Shown piece after piece: positions 17,235 to 26,326 of a DNA stretch of 64,000 bases (the stretch's first letter is position 1; each line of letters begins with the position of its first letter). This stretch comes from Lentilactobacillus buchneri (GTDB lineage Bacteria > Bacillota > Bacilli > Lactobacillales > Lactobacillaceae): NCBI RefSeq assembly GCF_018314255.1, contig NZ_CP073066.1, positions 1,860,001-1,924,000 on the forward strand, read 5' to 3'. Below the pieces are notes generated by a model that worked only from the letters and a program-made list of their open reading frames with translations, was not told the origin of the DNA and did no database searches. The position numbers and the translations under genes were made by a program.

Positions 17235-17253
17235 GTGAAACAGATTGTTTCAC
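17235..17253 (+). promoter_or_regulatory. Inverted repeat of parS-like half sites
   Basis: GTGAAACA-GAT-TGTTTCAC. These are the two half sites of the ParB target TGTTTCAC-GTGAAACA, but in everted order and 3 bases apart. It lies 10 bases downstream of TATAAT (17225) and 20 bases before rsmG, so it may simply be an mRNA hairpin. Confidence 0.35.
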
Positions 17254-17272
17254 ACATCAGGAGAAATCAAGC

Positions 17273-18010
17273 ATGAACAATGATCAATTCAAAAAGGCGC
17301 TTTTGGATAAAGGTATCGAAGTCACTGACCAGCAGATGGATCAGTTCGATGCCTATTTTAAGCTGTTAGTGGCCGTTAACGAACACGTTAATCTGACCTC
17401 AATTACAGAAAAGCCTGAAGTGTATCTCAAACATTTCTACGATTCGATTACACCAGCCTTTTTTGTTTCACAGATTAAAACAGCGCCATTGTCGATTTGT
17501 GATGTGGGAGCGGGGGCCGGATTTCCATCATTACCGTTAAAAATTCTTTTCCCACAACTCAAAGTGACGATCGTTGATTCATTGAATAAGCGGATTAACT
17601 TTTTGACAACCTTGGTCAAAGAATTGAATTTGACCGGCGTTGAGCTGTTTCATGCCCGCGCCGAAGAATTCGGCGGTAAAAGATCTGAGCATCGTGAGCA
17701 GTACGATCTAGTGACCGCCCGTGCCGTGGCCAGATTAACCGTCTTGAGTGAACTTTGCCTGCCATTGGCTAAAGTCGGCGGCAAAATGGTTGCCTTAAAG
17801 GCTGCCAAGGCTGAAGGGGAACTGTCGGATGCTCAGCCAGCGATTCAACTGCTTGGCGGCAAAGTCTCGGGGGACTTTGAATTTTCACTGCCAGTTTCTG
17901 ATGAAGAACGGCACGTTATTGTGATTGATAAGGTCAAGGAGACACCTAAGAAATATCCACGAAAGCCAGGGACACCCAACCGTGAGCCCCTGGATCAAAT
18001 CAAACGATGA
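17273..18010 (+). CDS. rsmG: 16S rRNA (guanine-N7) methyltransferase RsmG
   Basis: 245 residues, ATG with AGGAG upstream. SAM-binding motif [15 protein letters not shown], then [10 protein letters not shown] and VTARAVARL, all typical of RsmG/GidB, which methylates a guanosine in the 530 loop of 16S rRNA. Its place directly upstream of parA and parB is the usual origin-proximal order in Lactobacillaceae. The 13-base gap to parA suggests cotranscription. Confidence 0.95.
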   Translation: MNNDQFKKALLDKGIEVTDQQMDQFDAYFKLLVAVNEHVNLTSITEKPEVYLKHFYDSITPAFFVSQIKTAPLSICDVGAGAGFPSLPLKILFPQLKVTIVDSLNKRINFLTTLVKELNLTGVELFHARAEEFGGKRSEHREQYDLVTARAVARLTVLSELCLPLAKVGGKMVALKAAKAEGELSDAQPAIQLLGGKVSGDFEFSLPVSDEERHVIVIDKVKETPKKYPRKPGTPNREPLDQIKR

Positions 18011-18023
18011 GGAGGGATGAAAG

Positions 18024-18788
18024 ATGACATACGTAATCGCGCTTGCGAACCAAAAGGGCGGCGTCGGCAAGACCACGACGGCCGTCAATTTGGGTGCCGG
18101 GATGGCTTCGCTGGGGAAGAAAATCCTCCTGGTAGATGCCGACGCTCAGGGGAATGCGACCAGTGGAGTTGGCGTCTCAAAGGCAGACATCACCAAAGAT
18201 ATTTATGATGTCTTGGTGAATGAAGAACCGATGGCAGAAACAATCGTCCACACCTCACATGAGGGTTTGGACATTGTCCCGGCAACCATTCAACTGTCTG
18301 GTGCAGAGATTGAATTAACACCCCAGATGGCCCGAGAGACCCGTTTGAAGGCCGCCCTGGATGCCGTCAAAGACCAATATGATTTCGTATTGATTGATTG
18401 TCCACCGTCGCTTGGTTTGATTACTATCAATGCTTTCACAGCCAGTGACTCGATTCTCATTCCGGTGCAGAGTGAATACTATGCCCTGGAAGGGTTGAGC
18501 CAATTATTGAACACCATTCAATTGGTCAAGAAGCATTTCAATCCAAATTTGAAGATCGAAGGGGTATTATTAACCATGTTCGACGCCCGAACCAATCTGG
18601 GCGAACAGGTTAATACCGAGGTCCGCAAATTCTTCAAGGATGAGGTTTACGACACCATTATTTCAAGAAACGTCCGCTTATCGGAAGCACCAAGCTATGG
18701 TCTGCCAATCATGGATTACGACCCAAAGTCAAAGGGTGCTGAGAAATATATGAATCTGGCAAAAGAGGTGCTGGCAAACCATGGCTAA
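18024..18788 (+). CDS. parA: Chromosome partitioning ATPase ParA (Soj)
   Basis: 254 residues; ATG with GAGGAGGG upstream. Deviant Walker A NQKGGVGKTTTAVNLG at the N-terminus, Walker B-like DFVLIDCPPSLGL, and SEYYALEGLSQL typical of Soj. Binds ATP and DNA and acts with ParB in origin segregation and initiation control. The start of parB overlaps its end by 8 bases, indicating translational coupling. Confidence 0.95.
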   Translation: MTYVIALANQKGGVGKTTTAVNLGAGMASLGKKILLVDADAQGNATSGVGVSKADITKDIYDVLVNEEPMAETIVHTSHEGLDIVPATIQLSGAEIELTPQMARETRLKAALDAVKDQYDFVLIDCPPSLGLITINAFTASDSILIPVQSEYYALEGLSQLLNTIQLVKKHFNPNLKIEGVLLTMFDARTNLGEQVNTEVRKFFKDEVYDTIISRNVRLSEAPSYGLPIMDYDPKSKGAEKYMNLAKEVLANHG

Positions 18789-19665
18789 TAAGAAAAAACT
18801 AACTGGTCTTGGCAAGGGGATTGAAGCCTTGTTCCAAGACAATAATGTCGATACGAGTAAAGAAGATGTCGTTGACCTGAAAGTCAGCACCATCAAGCCC
18901 AATCCGTACCAGCCCCGCCACCGTTTTGACCAAAAAGCGTTGGAAGATCTGGCCCTTTCAATTAAGAACTCCGGTGTCTTCCAGCCAATCATTGTCAGGC
19001 AGCCCGATCCGGAAGTTGACTCATTTGAATTATTAACTGGTGAACGTCGACTGCGGGCATCCAAAATTGCCAAGCAGGAGACGATTCCGGCCATCATCCG
19101 CAGTGTCAATGAAGAGCAGATGATGGAAATCGCTGTGATGGAAAACCTGCAGCGAGAGGATTTGACCACGCTTGAAGAAGCGGAAGCCTACAACATGTTA
19201 ATGAGTCGACTGGACCTGACCCAGGCACAGGTTGCTGCACGATTGGGCAAGAGCCGGCCATACATTGCCAACTACTTAAGAATTCTGGGCCTGCCGACCG
19301 AAGTTAAGAAAATGCTCGAAGACAAGAAACTCTCAATGGGCCAGGCCAGAACCCTGCTTTCGGTTAACAACAAGCAGGAACTCATCAAATTGGCTCGCAA
19401 GTCAGTCAATGAATCATTAACTGTCCGTCAACTGGAGCAGGCTGCTGCCAAGATTAACGGCAACAAGCCGGCTAAAAAGAAAAAGGCCCCCAGAAAATCA
19501 CCATTTGTCAGGGCGTCAGAAGGTCAACTCCAAGAAAAATTTGGCACATCGGTTTCGATTGTCAATTCATCACGCAAGAAGGGTAAAGGTAAGATTGAAA
19601 TTGAGTATACCTCAACTGACGATCTTAACCGGATCCTGGAAATGTTTGGGGTCGATTTGGACTAG
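18781..19665 (+). CDS. parB: Chromosome partitioning protein ParB (Spo0J)
   Basis: 294 residues. GLGKGIEALF at the N-terminus, CTP-binding ParB/Srx fold with NPYQPRHRFD, TGERRLRASK and ENLQREDLTTLEEA, then a helix-turn-helix (LTQAQVAARLGKSRPYIANYLRIL) that recognises parS, and a C-terminal dimerisation part after a Lys-rich linker (about 225-245). Works with ParA. No canonical parS was noticed in the window. Confidence 0.95.
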   Translation: MANKKKLTGLGKGIEALFQDNNVDTSKEDVVDLKVSTIKPNPYQPRHRFDQKALEDLALSIKNSGVFQPIIVRQPDPEVDSFELLTGERRLRASKIAKQETIPAIIRSVNEEQMMEIAVMENLQREDLTTLEEAEAYNMLMSRLDLTQAQVAARLGKSRPYIANYLRILGLPTEVKKMLEDKKLSMGQARTLLSVNNKQELIKLARKSVNESLTVRQLEQAAAKINGNKPAKKKKAPRKSPFVRASEGQLQEKFGTSVSIVNSSRKKGKGKIEIEYTSTDDLNRILEMFGVDLD

Positions 19666-19692
19666 TCACGTTGCCGAAAGGAGACTTCATTT

Positions 19693-19878
19693 ATGTATGA
19701 TTTAAACGATTTAGTTGAAATGAAAAAGCCTCATCCATGCGGCACCAACCGCTGGCAGATCATTCGAATGGGTGCGGATATCAAAATCCAATGTACCGGC
19801 TGCGGCCACATTGTGATGATGCCCCGAAGAGAATTTGATCACAAATTAAAAAAGATCCTTGAAAAAGCTGAAAAATAA
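19693..19878 (+). CDS. DUF951 family small protein
   Basis: 61 residues starting MYDLNDLVEMKKPHPCGTN. The motif KPHPCG, then NRWQIIRMGADIKIQCTGCGH gives two Cys pairs (C19, and CTGCG) that suggest a metal-binding zinc-ribbon fold. Found between parB and ychF in most Lactobacillaceae. Molecular role unknown; ribosome or RNA binding has been guessed from its neighbours. Ribosome site AAAGGAGA precedes the start. Confidence 0.88.
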   Translation: MYDLNDLVEMKKPHPCGTNRWQIIRMGADIKIQCTGCGHIVMMPRREFDHKLKKILEKAEK

Positions 19879-19900
19879 ACCAGAAAGAAGCGTTTAAGTT

Positions 19901-21001
19901 ATGTCTTTAACAGCAGGAATCGTCGGCTTACCAAACGTCGGCAAGTCGACTTTGTTCAATGCGATTACCAAGGCCGGAGCGGAAATGGCCAACTACCCAT
20001 TTGCCACCATCGACCCCAACGTCGGGATGGTTGAAGTCCCCGACAAGCGCCTTGACCGAATTCAAGAATTAATTCCAGCCAAGAAAGTGGTTCCGACCAC
20101 CTTCGAATTTACCGACATTGCCGGTATCGTTAAGGGTGCCAGCAAAGGTGAAGGACTTGGTAACAAGTTCTTGGAAAATATCCGTCAAGTTGATGCGATT
20201 GTCCACGTTGTCCGTGCATTTGACGATGACAACATTACCACGGTTTCCGGCAAGGTTGATCCACTGGACGATATCGACACCATTAATTTGGAATTGGGCA
20301 TTGCCGACCTGGACTCCGTCAACAAGCGGTTAGGGAAGGTTCAACGCGCTGCCAAGGGTAATGACAAGGAAGCCAAAGCGGAATTGGCCGTTCTTGAAAA
20401 AATCAAGCCGGTTTTGGAAGACGGCGGTTCGGTTCGTTCAATCGACTTTGATGACGACGAGCAAAAGATTGTTAAGGGTCTATTCTTGTTGACCAGCAAA
20501 CCGGTTCTCTACGTTGCCAATATCGCTGAAGACGACATGGCTGACCCGGAGAACTCCAAGTATTTCCCAGAAATCAGGGAATTCGCTGCCAAAGAGGGTG
20601 CCGAAGCAATTGCGGTCGCTGCCGGTCCCGAAGAAGAAATTGCCCAATTGGATGACGACGAAAAGGCTGAATTTCTGGAGGCTGAAGGAGTTAAGGAGCC
20701 CGGTTTAAACCGGCTTATCAGAGCCTCATACAAGCTTTTGGGCCTGCAGACCTTCTTCACTGCAGGTGGTAAGGAAACCCGTGCCTGGACCTTTAAGAAG
20801 GGTACCAAGGCCCCTCAAGCTGCCGGGATCATCCATTCAGACTTTGAGCGGGGCTTCATCCGTGCCGAAGTCATGGCCTTTGATGATTTGGACAAATTGG
20901 AGACACCAGCAGCAGTCAAGGAAGCAGGTAAACTGCGTCTTGAAGGAAAAGATTACGTCATGCAAGATGGCGATATTGTTGAATTTAGGTTTAACGTTTA
21001 G
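19901..21001 (+). CDS. ychF: Redox-regulated ATPase YchF (Obg family)
   Basis: 366 residues, full length. G1 motif GLPNVGKST, switch regions YPFATIDPNVGMVEVPD and FTDIAGIVKGASKGEGLGN, and the C-terminal TGS domain (KGTKAPQAAGIIHSDFERGF). The usual NKxD guanine-specificity motif reads NIAED in this subfamily, which is why YchF prefers ATP. Binds the ribosome and takes part in stress responses. Follows DUF951 by 22 bases. Confidence 0.95.
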   Translation: MSLTAGIVGLPNVGKSTLFNAITKAGAEMANYPFATIDPNVGMVEVPDKRLDRIQELIPAKKVVPTTFEFTDIAGIVKGASKGEGLGNKFLENIRQVDAIVHVVRAFDDDNITTVSGKVDPLDDIDTINLELGIADLDSVNKRLGKVQRAAKGNDKEAKAELAVLEKIKPVLEDGGSVRSIDFDDDEQKIVKGLFLLTSKPVLYVANIAEDDMADPENSKYFPEIREFAAKEGAEAIAVAAGPEEEIAQLDDDEKAEFLEAEGVKEPGLNRLIRASYKLLGLQTFFTAGGKETRAWTFKKGTKAPQAAGIIHSDFERGFIRAEVMAFDDLDKLETPAAVKEAGKLRLEGKDYVMQDGDIVEFRFNV

Positions 21002-21025
21002 ACGTTATTTTAAGGAGTGAAGCTA

Positions 21026-21769
21026 GTGAGTAGCAACGATGACACACAGCGCAATGCCAACAGCAAAGCGCGTCAGAAGAATGCCCAGGTGCATCAGGAT
21101 CGGGATCATGCGGCCAAAATTGTCCATTCCCAGTTCGATAACATTGGGTTAACCAAGCGGAATGCTGAGTACATGTTCAAGTTTAACCAGGCACTTGGCG
21201 CCACCAAACTGTCTGCAGACAAGAAGAACGAAGCCGTCCAGACAATGGTTCAGGAATTGCTGGAGGGCCAGAAGTCAGGCAAAACTGCCAGAAATATGTG
21301 GGGGACTGTCGATCAAAAGATTGAAACGACGGTTCATCCACCGGCAAGGCCAGCTGATCCACGCAGAGACTATTGGAAGAACGCCGGGTACAATGCTGTC
21401 CTGTTTTTGACGATCTTCTTCTTGATGTATGGGGTTCTGTGGTTCCTGCCAACAAAGGGCGGCCAACACTCACCAATGATGGGCATCACTGGAATTCTCA
21501 TTAGTGCGGCAGTTGCCGGCTTGGGCATTCCAATTGTGACGATGATGTTCACACCAGGTGTTAAGCATCGTTTCTCAATTTGGATTCGCATCATCCTGGT
21601 CGTCTTGTTCCTGATCGTGTGGATGGGAATCTTCACGCTGTCATCAATTCTACCGCCAGTTTTGAACCCAGTCTTGAATCCAATCGTCTACATCGTGTTG
21701 GGTGTGTTGTCAGGAGTGGCAGCCTTCTTCGTCAGACGCCGATTCAACATTACCGGTGGTGTATTCTAA
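21026..21769 (+). CDS. DUF1129 family membrane protein
   Basis: 247 residues from GTG 21026, with AAGGAG (21012-21017) 8 bases upstream; an in-frame GTG at 21017 overlaps that site. A soluble N-terminal part (1-115, GLTKRNAEYMFKFNQAL) precedes four to five membrane segments (about 118-138, 152-178, 188-208, 218-236) and a basic end. DUF1129 proteins are common after ychF in lactobacilli; function unknown. Confidence 0.85.
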   Translation: MSSNDDTQRNANSKARQKNAQVHQDRDHAAKIVHSQFDNIGLTKRNAEYMFKFNQALGATKLSADKKNEAVQTMVQELLEGQKSGKTARNMWGTVDQKIETTVHPPARPADPRRDYWKNAGYNAVLFLTIFFLMYGVLWFLPTKGGQHSPMMGITGILISAAVAGLGIPIVTMMFTPGVKHRFSIWIRIILVVLFLIVWMGIFTLSSILPPVLNPVLNPIVYIVLGVLSGVAAFFVRRRFNITGGVF

Positions 21770-21788
21770 AACTAATAATGCATTTAAC

Positions 21789-21838
21789 GATATGGTTTGG
21801 TCAGATGATTTGTCATTTGATCAAGCCATTTTTTGTCC
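21789..21838 (+). terminator. Terminator after DUF1129 gene
   Basis: ATGGTTTGGTCA pairs with TTGATCAAGCCAT, followed by six T. Confidence 0.7.
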
Positions 21839-21935
21839 ATGCTCCAAACACGAACAATAAAATGTAAATTTTTGAAATAAATGCCAGACGACGAAAAAAG
21901 ATGAACGATGGTCTTTATTTATTCGGAAGAGTCGT

Positions 21936-22083
21936 GTATAATCAATACAATTTCAGAAAACGATTTGCTTAAGGGCCTCATCATTTTTATGAGAAGCGTA
22001 TGAGAATTCTTTCAGAGACGTTGAATAACTAAAATGAAAATGATAAGTTATTAAGCAATCAACATTTAAAAGGAGCGAGATAG
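21936..22083 (+). promoter_or_regulatory. guaB promoter and long structured leader
   Basis: TATAAT (21938) is followed by about 135 untranslated bases with two hairpins, CTCAT/ATGAG (21978-21994) and AATAACT/AGTTATT (22023-22053). I do not recognise a purine riboswitch in it. The ribosome site AAAGGAGCGAG ends it. Confidence 0.45.
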
Positions 22084-23235
<1,152 letters not shown>

Positions 23236-23249
23236 TGCATCTCAAACAC

Positions 23250-23290
23250 CTGCAGGTCAACCGCTATCCGCGATTGACCTGCTTTTTTAT
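23250..23290 (+). terminator. Terminator of guaB
   Basis: GCAGGTCAA pairs with TTGACCTGC, followed by TTTTTTAT. Confidence 0.85.
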
Positions 23291-23317
23291 CTTCAAACCA
23301 AGTTTGGTTAAAATGTC

Positions 23318-23467
23318 GCCGGGTTCCAGTTCACCGGCTCCGCCTGCTGTAGTGGCTTGGATTTCGAGCCTGTAGTCTCGAAATGCCAAGATGCTGTAAT
23401 CACGACTTGCAGTCGTTTCAACAGCATGGACACTACAGCTGGCAATGCCGGTAAACTGGAACCCGGC
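23318..23467 (+). repeat. Three-way-junction palindromic element, copy 1
   Basis: The outer arms GCCGGGTTCCAGTT...GCTGTAGTG pair with CACTACAGC...AACTGGAACCCGGC (150 bp overall). Inside sit two hairpins: TTTCGAG-CCTGTAGT-CTCGAAA flanked by CTTGG/CCAAG, and ATGCTGT..ACGACT/AGTCGT..ACAGCAT. The reverse complement of the next element aligns to it over most of its length. No coding frame of note. Confidence 0.85.
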
Positions 23468-23548
23468 TACTGGCAGCATATCTATGAGTTTGGATAAAAG
23501 TGATTGAAAAGGAACTGCACGATTCGTGAATCAAACGGAATGAGGCCG

Positions 23549-23690
23549 AATTTTGCTGGTTTGGCATTGACAGCCATAGTGAAAGTGTTGTTGAAGCCGA
23601 TGAAATCGGCAATTACAACACCTTTGTATTTCAAGACTACAGGCTTGAAATCAAAGCCACTATGGCAGGCAGAGCCAAACCAGCAAAATT
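23549..23690 (-). repeat. Three-way-junction palindromic element, copy 2 (inverted)
   Basis: Reverse-complement orientation of copy 1: outer arms AATTTTGCTGGTTTGGC and GCCAAACCAGCAAAATT, inner hairpins TTTCAAG-ACTACAGG-CTTGAAA and TGTTGT..CCGAT/ATCGG..ACAACA. Stem bases differ from copy 1 at many positions but stay paired. The rest of 23691-23836 is the AT-rich upstream region of the regulator, with TTACTAA/TTAGTAA inverted at 23776-23809. Confidence 0.85.
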
Positions 23691-23836
23691 TCCCACTTGA
23701 GCTGCCTCTTAGTACTTACAGGACGAGAGGAATGCTAAGTTTTCATCAATATCGACAACAATTATCATTTTTATTACTAAATAGGAGTATTATGATTCTG
23801 TTAGTAACATTAATCATCAAGGCAGGAGGCATACCG

Positions 23837-24610
23837 TTGGACTCACAAAATATTCTTGAACGGCCATTTATCACCATCACTAATTTAATCTGGAGCTTCG
23901 ACCACGCCACCAATCGGGTCAATATTCTGCTGGTCAAACGCGATAACGATCCTTACAACAACTACTGGGCATTACCGGAAACCTTTATGCGCTCCCAGGA
24001 AAGTGCCGAAGAGACTGCGTTGCGCCTAGTCCGAGAAAAGATTGGCATGGATTTGTCAGGCAGTCACACTGAACAGTTGGCAACCTTTACCAATCCTCTG
24101 CGGACACCTGGCGATCGGGCACTGTCTTTGGGGTACATGACATTTTTACCCGATAAACCGCAGCTCAAGGCGGGTTATGGTGCCTCGGATGCCCGGTGGT
24201 TCACCATGGGATATACGGATAAAACGTACACCTTTAGCGATTCGGATCATATTTTCCAATCCACAGATTGCCCGGTTCAACGGACGTACTATGCAGAATT
24301 TGGCGGGACCAACGCTGATCCTGACAAACACCTGGCATTTGATCATGAATGGATTTTGAAGGTTGCCTGTGAGCGAATTCGCAACAAACTGGATTATCAG
24401 CCTAATATCCTGTTGATTCTTGGGCGACAATTCACGCTCAAAGATGCTCGGCGGGTCTATTCGCCATTTTTAAAACTTCGGGTGGATCAAATCGACAACT
24501 CGAATTTCAAGAAAAGCCACCAAGATCTCTTTACTGATATTGGTTCCAGCGAGGTCAACGGTCCCGGTCGGCCGGCTCGGTTGTACAAATTAGCTCATTT
24601 GCGGGCGTAA
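23837..24610 (+). CDS. nrtR: NrtR-like Nudix-domain transcriptional regulator of NAD metabolism
   Basis: 257 residues from TTG 23837, which has GGAGG (23825-23829) 7 bases upstream; the frame continues far upstream through the palindromic element but has no site there. N-terminal Nudix-like domain (about 8-150) with a degenerate Nudix box: ESAEETALRLVREKIGM has lost catalytic glutamates. C-terminal winged-helix part (about 170-257, LLILGRQFTLKDARRVYSPFL). NrtR proteins sense ADP-ribose or related NAD products and repress NAD salvage genes. Adjacency to pncB and the double operator between them support the call. Confidence 0.8.
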   Translation: MDSQNILERPFITITNLIWSFDHATNRVNILLVKRDNDPYNNYWALPETFMRSQESAEETALRLVREKIGMDLSGSHTEQLATFTNPLRTPGDRALSLGYMTFLPDKPQLKAGYGASDARWFTMGYTDKTYTFSDSDHIFQSTDCPVQRTYYAEFGGTNADPDKHLAFDHEWILKVACERIRNKLDYQPNILLILGRQFTLKDARRVYSPFLKLRVDQIDNSNFKKSHQDLFTDIGSSEVNGPGRPARLYKLAHLRA

Positions 24611-24645
24611 ACGCTTGAAATGTTATCGGAGTCGTTGTAACGTAG

Positions 24646-24702
24646 AATAAAAGTTTGGAACACTTTTATTTTAAGAATATAAAAGTTAAAGGTACTTTTA
24701 AT
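24646..24702 (+). promoter_or_regulatory. Tandem operator upstream of pncB (probable NrtR sites)
   Basis: Two copies of TAAAAGT-N7-ACTTTTA, at 24648-24668 and 24680-24700. Centres are 32 bp apart, about three helical turns, which fits cooperative binding on one face. Binding by NrtR is inferred from position. Confidence 0.65.
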
Positions 24703-24726
24703 CCCAATGAAAAGAGTCGAAACATA

Positions 24727-26154
24727 ATGAGTAACTTATCAATGTTGACAGATTTATACGAATTTTCAATGGCTAACGGCTATCGACAGACGATTACCGA
24801 TGAGCAGGGGGTCTTCGATGTCTTCTTCCGGAAGGTTCCCGATAACGGTAGTTTTGTGATTGCTGCTGGCTTGGAGCAGGCCGTCAAAGCGCTGCAGAAT
24901 TTCCACTTTGACGATAGTGACATCGAGTATCTCCGGTCACTGAACCTGTTTCAAGAGAATTTTTTGACGTATTTAAAAGATTTCAAATTCGATTGTCAGG
25001 TATCCGCCATTCCGGAAGGGACGCCTGTCTTTCCACGAGAACCGCTGCTGACAATTCGTGGACCGCTGCTGCAAACGCAATTATTTGAGACAATGATTCT
25101 CAATATTTTGAATCATCAGTCACTGATCGCCACCAAGGCCCGTCGGATTACCTACTCGGCTGATGGCCGGCCGGTGATGGAGTTTGGTGCCCGACGAGCG
25201 CAAGGCCCCGACAGTGCGACGTATGGTGCCCGAGCTGCTGTGATTGGCGGCTGTTCCAGTACTTCCAACGTGTTGGCAGCCGAAGCATTTGGCATCCCGG
25301 CCGCCGGCACCATGGCCCATGCTTGGATCGAATCGTTCCCAGACGAATTGACCTCTTTTGAAAAATGGGCAGAAGTTTATCCAGACAATGCCGCCTTACT
25401 GGTTGATACCTATGATGTGTTGAAATCTGGCGTGCCGAATGCGATTAAAGTCTTTAAAGAATTGAAAGCCAACGGCCACAAACCAGTTGGAATCCGAATT
25501 GATTCCGGTGACATCAGTCAACTTTCCAAGGCTGCCCGCAAGATGCTCGACGATGCCGGTTTGCCGGAAGTTAAGATTACGGCTTCAAATGCCCTGGACG
25601 AGCACGTGGTCGCTTCACTCCTTAATGAGGGTGCGCCGTTGGATAACTTTGGGATTGGTGAGAAGCTGATCACTAGTGCTTCTTCACCGGTCCTCAGCGG
25701 GGTTTACAAACTCGCTGCCGTTATTGAGAACGGTAAAATGATTCCTAAGATCAAAGTCAGTGCCAGCCGGGAAAAGGTTACCCTGCCTGGTCTCAAGCAG
25801 GTCTACCGGCTTTATCAACCGGGGACTGACAAGGCCTTTGCGGATGTTATCGCCCTCAGTGATGAATCCTTGGATCAACCGATTACGGTGGTGAAGGCTA
25901 ACCCACTGGCTACCAAACGGGAACAGCGAATCGAGAAGTTTGACGCCAAGCCACTCCAAAATGAAGTTTTGGCCGGCACGGATTTGAAGATGGCTTTTCC
26001 AAGTGTCTTTGATATTCAAAAGTATTCCAAACAAAAACTAACCGAGATTCCAGCTGCCACTCAGCGGTTGGTCAACCCGGACGAATTTCCAATCTATGTG
26101 ACCACCAAGCTGGCTGCCTTGCAGGAGAGTTTGCTGGAAGCGGATGCTCAGTAG
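24727..26154 (+). CDS. pncB: Nicotinate phosphoribosyltransferase
   Basis: 475 residues from ATG 24727; the frame is open to 24655 but that part lies in the operators. MLTDLYEFSMANGY is the family N-terminus, followed by FRKVPDNGSFVIAAGLEQ, MEFGARRAQGPDSA (site of the phosphorylated His in relatives is replaced by context GARRAQG), GTMAHAWIESFPDE and IRIDSGDI. Joins nicotinate to PRPP to give nicotinate mononucleotide, the entry step of the Preiss-Handler NAD pathway; lactobacilli depend on it for vitamin salvage. Followed by a terminator at 26180. Confidence 0.93.
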   Translation: MSNLSMLTDLYEFSMANGYRQTITDEQGVFDVFFRKVPDNGSFVIAAGLEQAVKALQNFHFDDSDIEYLRSLNLFQENFLTYLKDFKFDCQVSAIPEGTPVFPREPLLTIRGPLLQTQLFETMILNILNHQSLIATKARRITYSADGRPVMEFGARRAQGPDSATYGARAAVIGGCSSTSNVLAAEAFGIPAAGTMAHAWIESFPDELTSFEKWAEVYPDNAALLVDTYDVLKSGVPNAIKVFKELKANGHKPVGIRIDSGDISQLSKAARKMLDDAGLPEVKITASNALDEHVVASLLNEGAPLDNFGIGEKLITSASSPVLSGVYKLAAVIENGKMIPKIKVSASREKVTLPGLKQVYRLYQPGTDKAFADVIALSDESLDQPITVVKANPLATKREQRIEKFDAKPLQNEVLAGTDLKMAFPSVFDIQKYSKQKLTEIPAATQRLVNPDEFPIYVTTKLAALQESLLEADAQ

Positions 26155-26179
26155 TTGCATGACATTTTAAGAAATGATT

Positions 26180-26222
26180 AGAGCTGTTGGTAAAGTTGTT
26201 GCTTTTCCGGCAGCTCTTTTTC
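26180..26222 (+). terminator. Terminator of pncB
   Basis: AGAGCTGTTGG pairs with CCGGCAGCTCT, followed by TTTT. Confidence 0.75.
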
Positions 26223-26281
26223 TCCCAAATCGGTCTGGGTAAATTTGACCCTCCTGAGGTGGGATGGGTTTATAATACCCC

Positions 26282-26295
26282 TGTAAACGGTTACA
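26282..26295 (+). promoter_or_regulatory. cre box upstream of oleate hydratase
   Basis: TGTAAACGGTTACA fits the CcpA consensus at every position. It lies 10 bases after a TATAAT (26272-26277), so CcpA should block transcription. Confidence 0.75.
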
Positions 26296-26326
26296 TGACA
26301 GATGTGCTTTAGAAGGGGGCATATTT

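Noticed and set aside
23504-23836. N-terminal extension of the NrtR-like gene
   Set aside because: The frame runs through the palindromic element and promoter region; a GGAGG-TTG start at 23837 is better and matches the start of the Nudix-like domain.
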